A stretch of DNA of 64,000 nucleotides from Desulfuromonas sp. AOP6. Lineage in GTDB: Bacteria; Desulfobacterota; Desulfuromonadia; Desulfuromonadales; SZUA-540. Each line of letters starts with the position of its first letter. Within the stretch, counting starts at the first letter, position 1. The stretch covers positions 2,508,001 to 2,572,000 of the forward strand of contig NZ_AP022810.1 in NCBI RefSeq assembly GCF_009731355.2, in the 5' to 3' direction. Position numbers and translations under genes: made by a program. Positions 26,885 through 35,479 of the stretch are shown here, in pieces. The notes below the pieces were generated by a model. It worked only from the letters and a program-made list of their open reading frames with translations, was not told where the DNA came from and did not search any database.

Positions 26885-28810
26885 ATGCTGAAAGTCTTTT
26901 CACAATACGCCGCCTGGTTCCTTCTGGGCAGCACGCTGCTCAGCAGTTTTTCAGCCATGCAGAAATTGCTTGTCGGTATCCCTTTTCACCTACAAGGGTT
27001 TTTCGTCCCCATTTTTTTCGGCGGCTGCTGCGGGGTCATCCTGAACGTCTGGCGACGCAGATGGAAAGATTCCGCCCACTCTCTTCTGGAAAGTGAAGCG
27101 CGTTATCGCAGTCTTTACGACAATGCACCCGTCATGCTTCATTCCATAGATACCCATGGCCGTCTGCTCACTGTCAGCAAATTCTGGCTGGAAACCCTGG
27201 GCTACGAAGCATCAGAAGTCCTCGGTTACAAGCTGACGGATTTCATGACCCAAACTTCACGGCAGATGGCCGAACAGACCATTTTACCCAAGTTCTTCAA
27301 AACGGGTTCCGTCAAATATATCCCGTACCAGTTTGTCAAAAAAAACGGAGATGTTATCGAAGTTCTGCTCTCGGCCATTGCCGATCGCGACGCGCATGGG
27401 CGCATAGAGCGCAGTCTGGCCGTGGCCATCGATGTCACTGAACATCGCCAGGCCGAGCTTGAGGTCAAAAAGCTGGCCTACTACGACACGCTCACCGAGC
27501 TGCCCAACCGCACCCTCTTCCATGATCGTCTTGGGCAGGCTCTGGCGCACGCTCGCCGCAACAACTCGCGCGTCGAGGTGCTGTTTCTCGACCTGGATCG
27601 CTTCAAGGTCATCAACGACACCCTCGGTCATGCCGTCGGGGACGAGTTTCTTAAGATTATCGCGCAGCGATTGAGGGACTGCATGCGTCAGGGGGATACG
27701 GTCGCCCGCCTCGGCGGCGACGAATTCGTCATCGTTCTTTCCAGCAGCAACGGCGATCAGGACGGGGCCGCCTTTGCCGAACGCATACTTGAGACCCTGG
27801 CGCAGCCGGTGAGACTGGCGGGCGGCGAACTCTGTACCACGGCCAGCATCGGCATCAGCATCTATCCTTTGGACGGCGTGGATATCGACACTCTGTTACG
27901 CAATGCCGATATCGCCATGTATGCAGCCAAAGAGCATGGCCGCAACAATTATCAATTCTTTTCCGATGAAATGAATATCCGGGTGGTGGAAAAGCTGGGG
28001 ATCGAGACGAGTTTGCGGCGGGCGATCGATCGTGGCGAGCTCTTTCTCACGTACCAGCCGCAGATCGATATCGAATCAGGGACGATCATCGGGGTTGAAT
28101 CCCTGCTGCGCTGGAACCACCCTCAAGAGGGGCTCATTTCGCCGGATAAATTCATCCCCGTTGCCGAGGAGACCGGCTTGATCAATCCTATCGGCGAATG
28201 GGCTTTGCGCATGGCCTGCCGGCAGGCACGCGAGTGGCAGATTGCCGGCTATCCCCCGGTTAGGATGGCGGTCAACCTTTCCGCCCGCCAGTTCAAGCAG
28301 CTGGGTATCATCGATCTACTTGACCGCATTCTCGATGAAACCGGTCTCGACCCCAGATGGCTCGAACTGGAACTCACCGAAAGTCTGATCATGGACAACA
28401 CGGTGGAAACCATCATGGCCCTCACGGATATCAAGGTACGCGGAATCCACCTGGCCATTGACGATTTTGGGACCGGCTATTCATCCCTGGCCTATCTGAA
28501 GAACTTCCCTATCGACCGCATCAAAATCGCCCAGGAGTTTATCCATGCTATCAATGAAGACGCCGACAGTCGGGCGATTGTCGAGGCCATCATCGCCATG
28601 AGTCACAGCCTGCAGCTCAACGTTCTGGCCGAGGGAGTGGAGACTCTGCAGCAATTGGAATTTCTCACTGCCAGGCAATGCCATGAGATGCAAGGCTTTT
28701 ACTTCTCGCCGCCCTGTACCGCCGCCGAGATGGGTGAACTCTTTGCTATGACCGTCAGCAAGGCGGGCTTCTGCCTGCTGCATGAGAAAACCTCGCGGGG
28801 AAGTCACTGA
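26885..28810 (+). CDS. PAS-GGDEF-EAL cyclic di-GMP signalling protein
   Basis: A 641-residue membrane-anchored c-di-GMP enzyme. Two hydrophobic segments (about 8-24 and 35-52), a PAS domain (about 70-190), a GGDEF domain with intact RLGGDEFVIV near 275-284, and an EAL domain (about 370-620) follow in order. The EAL domain has ESLLRW in place of EALLRW, and intact NLSARQF, ELTES, IDDFGTGYSSL and AEGVET motifs. The position usually Asp in the KID motif is Ala (KIAQEF). Cyclase activity looks possible; phosphodiesterase activity is likely but less certain. The PAS domain has no visible heme or flavin signature. The gene stands alone. Confidence 0.92.
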   Translation: MLKVFSQYAAWFLLGSTLLSSFSAMQKLLVGIPFHLQGFFVPIFFGGCCGVILNVWRRRWKDSAHSLLESEARYRSLYDNAPVMLHSIDTHGRLLTVSKFWLETLGYEASEVLGYKLTDFMTQTSRQMAEQTILPKFFKTGSVKYIPYQFVKKNGDVIEVLLSAIADRDAHGRIERSLAVAIDVTEHRQAELEVKKLAYYDTLTELPNRTLFHDRLGQALAHARRNNSRVEVLFLDLDRFKVINDTLGHAVGDEFLKIIAQRLRDCMRQGDTVARLGGDEFVIVLSSSNGDQDGAAFAERILETLAQPVRLAGGELCTTASIGISIYPLDGVDIDTLLRNADIAMYAAKEHGRNNYQFFSDEMNIRVVEKLGIETSLRRAIDRGELFLTYQPQIDIESGTIIGVESLLRWNHPQEGLISPDKFIPVAEETGLINPIGEWALRMACRQAREWQIAGYPPVRMAVNLSARQFKQLGIIDLLDRILDETGLDPRWLELELTESLIMDNTVETIMALTDIKVRGIHLAIDDFGTGYSSLAYLKNFPIDRIKIAQEFIHAINEDADSRAIVEAIIAMSHSLQLNVLAEGVETLQQLEFLTARQCHEMQGFYFSPPCTAAEMGELFAMTVSKAGFCLLHEKTSRGSH

Positions 28811-29883
28811 CTGTCCCCAAAAGCCTCCCTGCCCACCAGCCTTTCCTGCAGGAAAACCTGCCAAACCCTTTCAGCCAGCGATACTCCATCCGTTGCCACT
28901 GCAGTCAATTCCGCGTGAATCAAGAGGGGATCGATCAGCGAAACCCCTTCCGGCTGCCACTCCTGCCAGGCCAGATGATTGCCGTACAATTGCAGCAGGT
29001 CCACAGGCCCGTCGGGGTCTGGAATCAGGCGGAGCTGCATGAGAAGACGCAGGGCATCGCCGGACAGATGAAGCGCCGCGCGCTGTGGGCGGTAGCCGCC
29101 GAGCAGAAGCGCCGCGCCCAGTTCGCCGCCGATGAGCACCTGCTCCTGCAAACCGTGCTGCCGCAGCAGGTCGGGCAGATCTTCGACTGCCACCCCTGCC
29201 TGCAGCCGGCATCGTCGCAGCAGCAGACGGGGGCGAAGTTTTTCACTGTAGCCGAATTCCCAGCGCTGCAGCAGATCCTCGCCGCGCAGCAACATTCTGC
29301 TGCCGTTGGCATCCCGACTGAGATAGCCCAGCGACTCGAGCTGCTCCAGCGTCTGCCCGATCGTACCCAGAGCAACATTGGCCCGCTGGGCCATATCCCT
29401 GTAGGACAGTCGCAGACTGGCTGGATCCATCAGCAGAATAGAAATCAGTTTGAGCCCCGCAGTTTGGAAAGCACGGCTGCCGCTTTTTTTCCCAGCTGCC
29501 CGGCGACGGCCGCCAATCTCCATCAGCAACGGTGGTTGACACAAATACATATTGCCGGCGGCATCGACATATTCGATGCCGTGTTGACGCAGCTCCCGGG
29601 CCAGGGTTTCCGGCAGGTAATCGGTAAAGAGAAGTCTCGGTACCTCGGGTTGCTGGAAATGAACCTGATTCAGAAGAACGGCGATGGTCAAAGGTGAAAG
29701 TCGCCTTCGTGGCAAAACCCGATATTCGACCTGCCCCCAGACACCCTTAAGTCGCAGGCTCCCCTCCTGGGTCTGCAAGGCCTGTCTGAACCCGGGATCA
29801 ACCTCGCATCCAGGCAGAGCTCGCAGGTTTAGCAGGCAATCTTCCATCATCCGTTCTTCAGCATGGGTCAGCAGCCACGCCAT
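28804..29883 (-). CDS. AbiEi-family antitoxin-like transcriptional regulator, orphan
   Basis: A 359-residue protein of the kind annotated as type IV toxin-antitoxin AbiEi antitoxin. The pattern LLFTDYLPETLARELRQHGIEYVDAAGNMYL (about residues 84-114) is the family core; then comes a helix-turn-helix region with NVALGTIGQTLEQLESLGYLS near 188-208, and a C-terminal nucleotidyltransferase-like region (VLIGGELGAALLLGGY). AbiEi normally represses its operon and neutralises the AbiEii nucleotidyltransferase toxin. No AbiEii gene is adjacent: neighbours are the GGDEF-EAL gene, overlapping by seven bases at the ends, and divergent lemA. It may act as a stand-alone regulator. Family call is from memory. 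Confidence 0.68.
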   Translation of the reverse strand: MAWLLTHAEERMMEDCLLNLRALPGCEVDPGFRQALQTQEGSLRLKGVWGQVEYRVLPRRRLSPLTIAVLLNQVHFQQPEVPRLLFTDYLPETLARELRQHGIEYVDAAGNMYLCQPPLLMEIGGRRRAAGKKSGSRAFQTAGLKLISILLMDPASLRLSYRDMAQRANVALGTIGQTLEQLESLGYLSRDANGSRMLLRGEDLLQRWEFGYSEKLRPRLLLRRCRLQAGVAVEDLPDLLRQHGLQEQVLIGGELGAALLLGGYRPQRAALHLSGDALRLLMQLRLIPDPDGPVDLLQLYGNHLAWQEWQPEGVSLIDPLLIHAELTAVATDGVSLAERVWQVFLQERLVGREAFGDSQ

Positions 29884-29987
29884 GGCAAATCCTCTCTGCG
29901 TTATTATTTGTTCAGATTTAAATCGTGTTCAGGGAATAAAAGCAACATTTTTTTTGTTCACGACTGTTACTGTCTCAGGATCTTCCC

Positions 29988-30016
29988 TTTACATCCGCCG
30001 CCGGCATGACTATATT
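29988..30016 (+). promoter_or_regulatory. Promoter of the lemA-TPM operon
   Basis: TTTACA (29988-29993), exactly 17 bases, TATATT (30011-30016), 49 bases before the lemA start codon. Confidence 0.68.
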
Positions 30017-30064
30017 TTCAAACACACATTTTGCTTTTTTATGAACTGGACAAGGAGCCCTGCC

Positions 30065-30652
30065 ATGAACACGCGTTTTTCCCTCATCGCCATGATTCTG
30101 CTTTCCCTGACTCTACTGTCAGGATGCGGTTACAATGAAATTCAGCGCAATGAAGAAATGGTCTTTGCCTCCTGGGCCGATGTGGAGGCCACCTACCAGC
30201 GTCGAGCGGATCTCATCCCCAACCTGGTCGAAACCGTCAAGGCCTACGCCAGCCACGAGCGGGAGACCTTGCAGTCCGTCACGGAGGCCCGCGCCCGTGT
30301 GGGGCAGGTCAATCTGAGTGGGAAGGATCTGTCCAATCCCGTCGCGCTTGAGAGCTTTCAGTCGGCCCAGGGCGAACTCTCCGGCGCCCTCTCCCGGCTG
30401 CTGGTGGTGGCCGAACGTTATCCCGACCTGAAGGCCAGTCAGAATTTCAGCGACCTTCAGCACCAGCTCGAAGGCACTGAGAACCGCATCAATGTCGCCC
30501 GCCAGCGCTATAATGAGGCGGTGCAGGTCTTCAACACCTCGATCCGCACCTTCCCCAACAACCTGACCAACAAGTTCATGCTGAAACTCGATCGCAAGGA
30601 ACCTTTCAAGGCGGATACCGGTGCAGCGGCGGCGCCCAAGGTTAATTTCTAG
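30065..30652 (+). CDS. lemA: LemA family lipoprotein-like protein
   Basis: A 195-residue LemA protein. It starts with a signal segment ending LLSGC near residue 20, so it may be a lipoprotein. LemA hallmarks follow: YNEIQRNEEMVFASWADVEATYQRRADLIPNLVETVKAYA (in two parts, about 22-60), and a helical region with VARQRYNEAVQVFNTSIRTFP near 155-175. Function of LemA is unsettled; it forms long helical bundles at the membrane. It is the first gene of an operon with two TPM-domain genes, a very common set. Confidence 0.93.
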   Translation: MNTRFSLIAMILLSLTLLSGCGYNEIQRNEEMVFASWADVEATYQRRADLIPNLVETVKAYASHERETLQSVTEARARVGQVNLSGKDLSNPVALESFQSAQGELSGALSRLLVVAERYPDLKASQNFSDLQHQLEGTENRINVARQRYNEAVQVFNTSIRTFPNNLTNKFMLKLDRKEPFKADTGAAAAPKVNF

Positions 30653-30653
30653 C

Positions 30654-31376
30654 ATGCGCGTGAAACGCTTTTTTCTCGCCCTGGCACTGCTCTGCCTGCT
30701 GCCCTTGACGGCCGGCGCCCTCGATGTGCCACCACTGCGCGGCCACGTCAATGACCTGGCCAGCATGCTCTCAGCGGAGATGGAACTGAAGATCGAGCGT
30801 TTTTTGACCGATTTCGAAGCCAGCGACTCGACACAGATTGCTCTTCTCACCGTCGCCTCCCTGCAAGGGGAGCCGTTGGAAGTCTATGCTCTGAAAGTGG
30901 CTGAAGCCTGGGGAATCGGACAGAAAGGGAAGGATAACGGCGCCCTGCTTCTTGTTTCGAGAGACGACCGCAAGATTCGCATCGAAGTCGGCTATGGCCT
31001 GGAGGGGAGACTCACCGACCTTCTTTCCGGACGCATTATTGACCAGGAGATCAGCCCCCGTTTTCGACAGGGGGACTTCGACGGGGGTATCGCTGCAGGC
31101 ATTATCGCCATGGCGGAAGCCGTACGGGGGGAGTATAAGGGGTCGGGATCATCCCGCCAGAAGGAAGAGCGCAATCCCCTCGGCCTGCTGGCTCTGCTGC
31201 TATTTCTGGGGCCGGGATTGCTTTTTCTGACAGGCGGGCGCAGCCATCGCGGCAGTCGCAGAGGCGGTCTATGGATCGGCGGGCCTCCTTTCAGGGGAGG
31301 CGGCGGCTTCGGTGGTGGCGGCTTTGGCGGAGGTGGTGGTGGATTCGGCGGCGGTGGCGCTTCCGGTGGTTGGTGA
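30654..31376 (+). CDS. TPM-domain membrane protein (YgcG family)
   Basis: 240 residues: signal peptide (about 1-22), a TPM domain (about 24-150) with the LTDLLSGRIIDQEISPRFRQGDFDGGI segment split across 122-150, one membrane segment (about 172-190), and a low-complexity tail rich in glycine and phenylalanine with repeated FGGGG units ending GGASGGW. TPM domains have been linked to phosphatase-like folds and photosystem repair in plants; the bacterial role is unknown. It follows lemA by one base after the stop codon and precedes a second TPM gene. Confidence 0.9.
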   Translation: MRVKRFFLALALLCLLPLTAGALDVPPLRGHVNDLASMLSAEMELKIERFLTDFEASDSTQIALLTVASLQGEPLEVYALKVAEAWGIGQKGKDNGALLLVSRDDRKIRIEVGYGLEGRLTDLLSGRIIDQEISPRFRQGDFDGGIAAGIIAMAEAVRGEYKGSGSSRQKEERNPLGLLALLLFLGPGLLFLTGGRSHRGSRRGGLWIGGPPFRGGGGFGGGGFGGGGGGFGGGGASGGW

Positions 31377-31411
31377 CCGTCAACCCTTTTTATCTTTTTA
31401 CAGGAACAGCC

Positions 31412-32047
31412 ATGGTTAAAACCACAGCACAGACATTTTTCAGTGACGAAGAGCGGCAGCGCATCAAAGCCGCCGTGTTCGAAGCCGAAAAACGCACCAG
31501 CGGCGAGATTGTTCCCATGGTGGTAGATACCAGCTACGACTATCCCCGTGCCGAGATTCTCGGCGCGGTCCTTTTATCCCTGGCAACAGGCGTGACCGCA
31601 AGTTGGGCTTTTGGAGACTCTTCCGTCTGGTTCTTTTTGCCCATCTTTGCCCTCGCCTACTTCCCCTTTAAATTCTTCATCCGCTACACTCCGACGCTCA
31701 AGCGGTGCCTCATCCATCCCGTCGAAATCTGCGGCGAGGTAGAGGAAAAAGCCCTCGTCAGTTTTCTGGAGCAAGGACTGCACCATACCCGCAATCACAC
31801 CGGCATCCTCATTCTGCTCTCTCTCTTTGAACGTCGGGTCTATGTGCTGGCCGACCGTGGCATCAACGCCCGCGTTCCCTTGCATGTCTGGGAGGAAATT
31901 GTCGAAACGGTGACTGAGGGCATCCACCAGGGGCTGGCCTGCGACGCCCTTTGCGAAGCCATCACCCGCTGCGCCGAGCTGCTGGAAGAGCACTTCCCCA
32001 GCCGGGAGGATGACCGCAATGAACTGCCCGACCTGATTCTCGGCTGA
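31412..32047 (+). CDS. Second TPM-domain membrane protein
   Basis: 211 residues. The N-terminal AEKRTSGEIVPMVVD pattern and the ADRGINARVP segment near 150 place it in the TPM_phosphatase group found next to lemA and YgcG-like genes. Two hydrophobic stretches (about 50-90) split the domain, so it is inserted in the membrane early. No signal peptide is visible. It lies 35 bases after the first TPM gene and ends near the convergent tmcAL gene. Function is unknown. Confidence 0.85.
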   Translation: MVKTTAQTFFSDEERQRIKAAVFEAEKRTSGEIVPMVVDTSYDYPRAEILGAVLLSLATGVTASWAFGDSSVWFFLPIFALAYFPFKFFIRYTPTLKRCLIHPVEICGEVEEKALVSFLEQGLHHTRNHTGILILLSLFERRVYVLADRGINARVPLHVWEEIVETVTEGIHQGLACDALCEAITRCAELLEEHFPSREDDRNELPDLILG

Positions 32048-32052
32048 TCCCC

Positions 32053-33303
32053 TCATTTTTTGGTGATGACATCCCGATAGTAGTCGCCGCTGCGAGGCCC
32101 GCCGGGCCATTGCCGTTGCAGAAGAGTATAGTTGCGGCCAGCGCGCACCTCCAGTTCCAGCAGACGCTGGGCCAGTTGACAGGTCTCGCTCCCTGCCCCG
32201 TAGGTCCGTTTCAGAATAGATTGTATTCGCGAGTAATTCTGCACCAGAGGCAAAGACCGTCCTTTACGGCAGGCCGCCAGGAAAGCACGGCCTTTCGCCG
32301 TAAAAGCGAGGACATGCAGATAGAGTGGGCCCGCCTCCAGAAAGGCCGCCATATCGTCGGCTTGCACCTCGTTGAGCACATAGGTGAGCAGGCGCTGGAC
32401 GCGGGTACGGGTCAGGTGCCGTGACTTGACGGCGGCCACCAGAGCCTCGTAGGAGTTACTGCACTCGGCGGCTTCGAGCAGGCGCGGCTCAATACCGGCT
32501 TCAACCTGGTAGATCCCTCTCAGAGACTGTGACCCTCTGAAGATGCGAGCCAGCAACAAACGATGCAGATGCTCCTCGTCGAGGCAGCGCTCCTCAGCCA
32601 GAGCCTGCTGCAAAGGGGCTAGAGCCAAAGGGGGAATAAAGGCAGTGACATCCTCGCCGGCAGCGAGTTTGCGGCGGATGCCCGTGGCACTCGCCACATC
32701 CCCCTCAGCCTCCTCATCATGATAACCCGCGCCGAGACGCTGGAGGGTAAAGGGTTGCAGCGGACTGGCCGTTCTGCTCAGGGCCTTGAGATACTCGATG
32801 CCGAGGATGTTGTTGGGCGAGGCCAGCAGGTGGGCAAAGGGGGCGTCCGGTGCCAGCTCCTGCGCCAGTCTGGCCCGCGCTGTCGGATAATTGTAACCCT
32901 GCCGCAGCAGCTCGGCGGTTCTCTGGGTCACCACCTTTTCATTCGCCGTCAACCACTGGGCGCAGTCCTGCAGTGCTGCCAAATCTCCAACTTCGCTACC
33001 GAAGCATAGGGTGTCGACTCCGCCGAGGGCATTCAAGGACTGGATGGCGCCCTGGGCGAAAACCGGGGCGCTGTTGCAGGCCCAGGGGAAAGGAAGCTCC
33101 AGAACCAGATCGACACCAGCCTGCAGAGCCATCTGCGCCCGCACCCATTTATCCACCAGGGCCGGCTCGCCACGCTGCAGGAAATGTCCGCTCATGACCG
33201 CCACCGAAACCTCGGCCCCGGTGAGCTCCAGACTCTGACGCAGGTGGTGGAGATGTCCGTTGTGAAAGGGGTTGTACTCGGTGATCAGACCGACGGCGCG
33301 CAT
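32053..33303 (-). CDS. tmcAL: tRNA(Met) cytidine acetate ligase TmcAL-like
   Basis: A 416-residue protein of the TmcAL (formerly YlbM/DUF795) family, which uses acetate and ATP to acetylate C34 of elongator tRNA-Met. The start MRAVGLITEYNPFHNGHLHHL-type motif (Rossmann nucleotidyl-transferase HxGH) is plain; FSPNN-like and YNYPTARARLAQEL segments follow. ATG 33303 is the first codon consistent with the family N-terminus. sfsA begins eight bases upstream on the same strand. Enzymatic role is by family. Confidence 0.88.
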   Translation of the reverse strand: MRAVGLITEYNPFHNGHLHHLRQSLELTGAEVSVAVMSGHFLQRGEPALVDKWVRAQMALQAGVDLVLELPFPWACNSAPVFAQGAIQSLNALGGVDTLCFGSEVGDLAALQDCAQWLTANEKVVTQRTAELLRQGYNYPTARARLAQELAPDAPFAHLLASPNNILGIEYLKALSRTASPLQPFTLQRLGAGYHDEEAEGDVASATGIRRKLAAGEDVTAFIPPLALAPLQQALAEERCLDEEHLHRLLLARIFRGSQSLRGIYQVEAGIEPRLLEAAECSNSYEALVAAVKSRHLTRTRVQRLLTYVLNEVQADDMAAFLEAGPLYLHVLAFTAKGRAFLAACRKGRSLPLVQNYSRIQSILKRTYGAGSETCQLAQRLLELEVRAGRNYTLLQRQWPGGPRSGDYYRDVITKK

Positions 33304-33310
33304 GGCAGGC

Positions 33311-34006
33311 TTATCCGAGGAGGACGGGGAGAGGCTGGTCGACGCGGTTTTCCGCCGGCGCGACCAGGCTGCGGTAGGCCATGATCTCGACGCCGCAGGC
33401 GGCGGCCTGACGCAGCAGACGGCCGTAGTCGGGATCGATAGCATCAGCGGGGGTGAAGGCTTCGGCTTCACCGCGCTGAACGAGAAAAAAAATGACGGTT
33501 CGAAAACCCTGCTCGCGGGCCGCCATCAGCTCACGCAGGTGTTTCTGCCCCCGCGTCGTCACGGCGTCGGGAAAGCAGGCGACGGTGGGCGCACAGCAGA
33601 GGGTCACGTTTTTCACTTCCACCAGCACTTTTTCTCGTTCATTTTCCAGAAAAAAGTCGATGCGGCTAGACCCAAAGGGGTACTCCGTTCTCACCCGGTA
33701 ACCCTCCAGGCTGGCAATGGATCCGTTGCGCAGAGCTTCTTCCACAACCCGGTTGGTGCGGTGGGTGTGGGTATCAACCCAGTGGCCGTTGACTTTGATG
33801 AGTTCCAGAGTGTAGGGGAGTTTTCGCTGGGGATTGTCCGAGGTGGATATCAACACAGGGTGCCCCGGCACAGCGCACTGCTGCATGCTCCCCGTATTGG
33901 GGGTGTGAGCCGTCACCACGCGGCCGTCGGCCAGCTCGATATCGGTGAGAAAGCGCTGATAGCGCCGCAGCAGGCGCCCCTCCAGGAGGGGCTGTGGCAG
34001 TTTCAT
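33311..34006 (-). CDS. sfsA: SfsA family protein (sugar fermentation stimulation homologue)
   Basis: 231 residues with the SfsA pattern: RRYQRFLTDIEL near 14-25, VTAHTPNTGSMQQC near 32-45, YPFGSSRIDFFLEN near 108-121 and VEVKNVTLC near 128-136. The latter resembles restriction-endonuclease-like active sites (D and ExK), and SfsA has been described as a nucleic-acid-binding or nuclease-like fold. ATG overlaps the stop codon of serB upstream (ATGA), so translation is probably coupled. The physiological role is not settled. Confidence 0.9.
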   Translation of the reverse strand: MKLPQPLLEGRLLRRYQRFLTDIELADGRVVTAHTPNTGSMQQCAVPGHPVLISTSDNPQRKLPYTLELIKVNGHWVDTHTHRTNRVVEEALRNGSIASLEGYRVRTEYPFGSSRIDFFLENEREKVLVEVKNVTLCCAPTVACFPDAVTTRGQKHLRELMAAREQGFRTVIFFLVQRGEAEAFTPADAIDPDYGRLLRQAAACGVEIMAYRSLVAPAENRVDQPLPVLLG

Positions 34007-35199
34007 TGGTCGATCTCGGCCATCTCCCGCTCGGAGAAGCCAAGCAGATAGAGAATAGAGTCGAGACTCTGCTGGTTGATATGGTAATCAGCCTGCTCCC
34101 GCACCCGGGCTTTGGCATTGAAGGCGATGCCCAGCCCGGCTTTGCCCAGCATGGGCAGATCGTTGGCGCCGTCACCGATGGCCACCACCTGGTCGAGGGT
34201 GATCCCCTCCTGGCAGGCAATTTCCTCCAGCAACTGAGCCTTGCGGGCCCCATCGACGATTTCCCCCTTAACCGCACCGGTCACCTTGCCGTCAGCGATC
34301 TCCAGGTCATTGGCGTAGGCATAGTCCAGGCCCAGTTCGGTCTTGAGGCGGTCTGTGAAAAACTTGAAGCCCCCAGAGATGACCGCCGTGCGGAAACCGA
34401 GACGCTTGAGAATGCGCACCAGGTTCTTGGCTCCGGGTGTGAAAGGGATATGCCGGTAGACCTCCTCAAGAGCATCGACCGACAGCCCCTGCAGCAGGGC
34501 CACCCGCTCCCGCAGCGCCCCCTGAAAGTCGAGCTCGCCGTTCATGGCCCGCAGGGTGATATCCGCCACCTGCTCCCCGACTCCGGCCAGGCGGGCCAGT
34601 TCGTCGATAACTTCGATCTGGATGAGGGTGGAATCCATGTCCATTACCACCAGACGCTTGGCCCGGCGGTAGAGGCTCTCCTTCTGCATGGCGATGTCGA
34701 CGCCGAGGCTGGCGCCGACGCGCAACAGTCTGCGGGTCATGGCCTTGACATCCAGTTCAGGCGGCGTCGTGATGAGAAACTCAACGCAGCGCAACTGTCC
34801 CTGTGTCAGCTTGGAGATACGCTCGATATTGACCCGGTTATCCGCCAGGATGCGCGACACCCGCGCCAGCGAGGTAGCGCTCACCTCGCCGCCCAGAATG
34901 GTCACCACGTAGGCGTGCTTGGTCGTTTTGCGTCGGTACTCCGATTCGGAAAGCACCTGAAAATCGAGATCCAGCCCGAGCTCCTTGGCCAGAAAAAGAA
35001 GGTCCTTGATCAGGGGTTTCTGGTCGCTCTCGCCCGTGGGAAAATCGATGAGCACCGAAAAGGAAAGCAGCGTGTGGGTCACCGTCTGCTCGATGTCGCG
35101 GATACGCGCTCCGGCGGCAGCGATATTACCGGTAACGGCGGCGACGATGCCCGGCTTGTCCGGCCCGGTCATGGTAACAAGAACCATCTTACGATCCAT
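34003..35199 (-). CDS. serB: Phosphoserine phosphatase SerB with two ACT domains
   Basis: Makes serine from phosphoserine. 398 residues: two ACT-type domains at the N-terminus (about 1-80 and 95-175), then a HAD phosphatase with the catalytic VVMDMDSTLIQIEVID motif near 190-205, the AVISGGFKFF motif near 280 and GDGANDLPML near 350. The ATG at 35199 has AAAGGGG upstream. Overlaps sfsA by four bases. ACT domains suggest amino acid feedback, as in other long SerB proteins. Confidence 0.95.
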   Translation of the reverse strand: MDRKMVLVTMTGPDKPGIVAAVTGNIAAAGARIRDIEQTVTHTLLSFSVLIDFPTGESDQKPLIKDLLFLAKELGLDLDFQVLSESEYRRKTTKHAYVVTILGGEVSATSLARVSRILADNRVNIERISKLTQGQLRCVEFLITTPPELDVKAMTRRLLRVGASLGVDIAMQKESLYRRAKRLVVMDMDSTLIQIEVIDELARLAGVGEQVADITLRAMNGELDFQGALRERVALLQGLSVDALEEVYRHIPFTPGAKNLVRILKRLGFRTAVISGGFKFFTDRLKTELGLDYAYANDLEIADGKVTGAVKGEIVDGARKAQLLEEIACQEGITLDQVVAIGDGANDLPMLGKAGLGIAFNAKARVREQADYHINQQSLDSILYLLGFSEREMAEIDQ

Positions 35200-35346
35200 G
35201 ATGATAAACAACCCCTTTCATCTGTCCTGAAAAACGCCGGTATTCTATCGTTAAACCCCACCCCCTGCAACCCCGTAAACGCGCCGACGCCTCCCTCCCG
35301 CTTTTTCGAGCCTGCAATTTTTCCCACTAAAAAACTGAATTTTGCG

Positions 35347-35375
35347 TTGACCTTTTCCCATCCTTTTGGTAATGT
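35347..35375 (+). promoter_or_regulatory. Candidate promoter of a small RNA
   Basis: TTGACC (35347-35352), exactly 17 bases, TAATGT (35370-35375). The -35 matches five of six bases and the -10 three of six. Confidence 0.42.
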
Positions 35376-35381
35376 TTACCC

Positions 35382-35472
35382 AATTGGTCAGGTTCACACT
35401 TGGCTAATTGATACAACCCTCCTTCCTTTTGCGCATCGGCCTCTCTCCTGGCCGGTGCGCGTTTTTTATTTT
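35382..35472 (+). ncRNA. Candidate small RNA of about 90 nt
   Basis: Defined at the 5' side by the promoter-like pair at 35347-35375 and at the 3' side by a perfect-looking intrinsic terminator at 35431-35472. No open frame with a ribosome binding site fits inside; an 11-codon frame exists but looks accidental. It lies between divergent genes, so it is not simply the tail of a neighbour: serB starts leftward at 35199. It could also be an attenuated leader of the acyl-CoA synthetase gene 280 bases further on. No homology search was possible. Confidence 0.4.
35431..35472 (+). terminator. Strong intrinsic terminator in the 35.4 kb gap
   Basis: Eleven-base-pair stem (35431-35441 with 35450-35460, one G-U pair), eight-base loop, then GTTTTTTATTTT. 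No plus-strand gene lies upstream, which is why a small RNA is proposed. Confidence 0.85.
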
Positions 35473-35479
35473 ATGCCCC

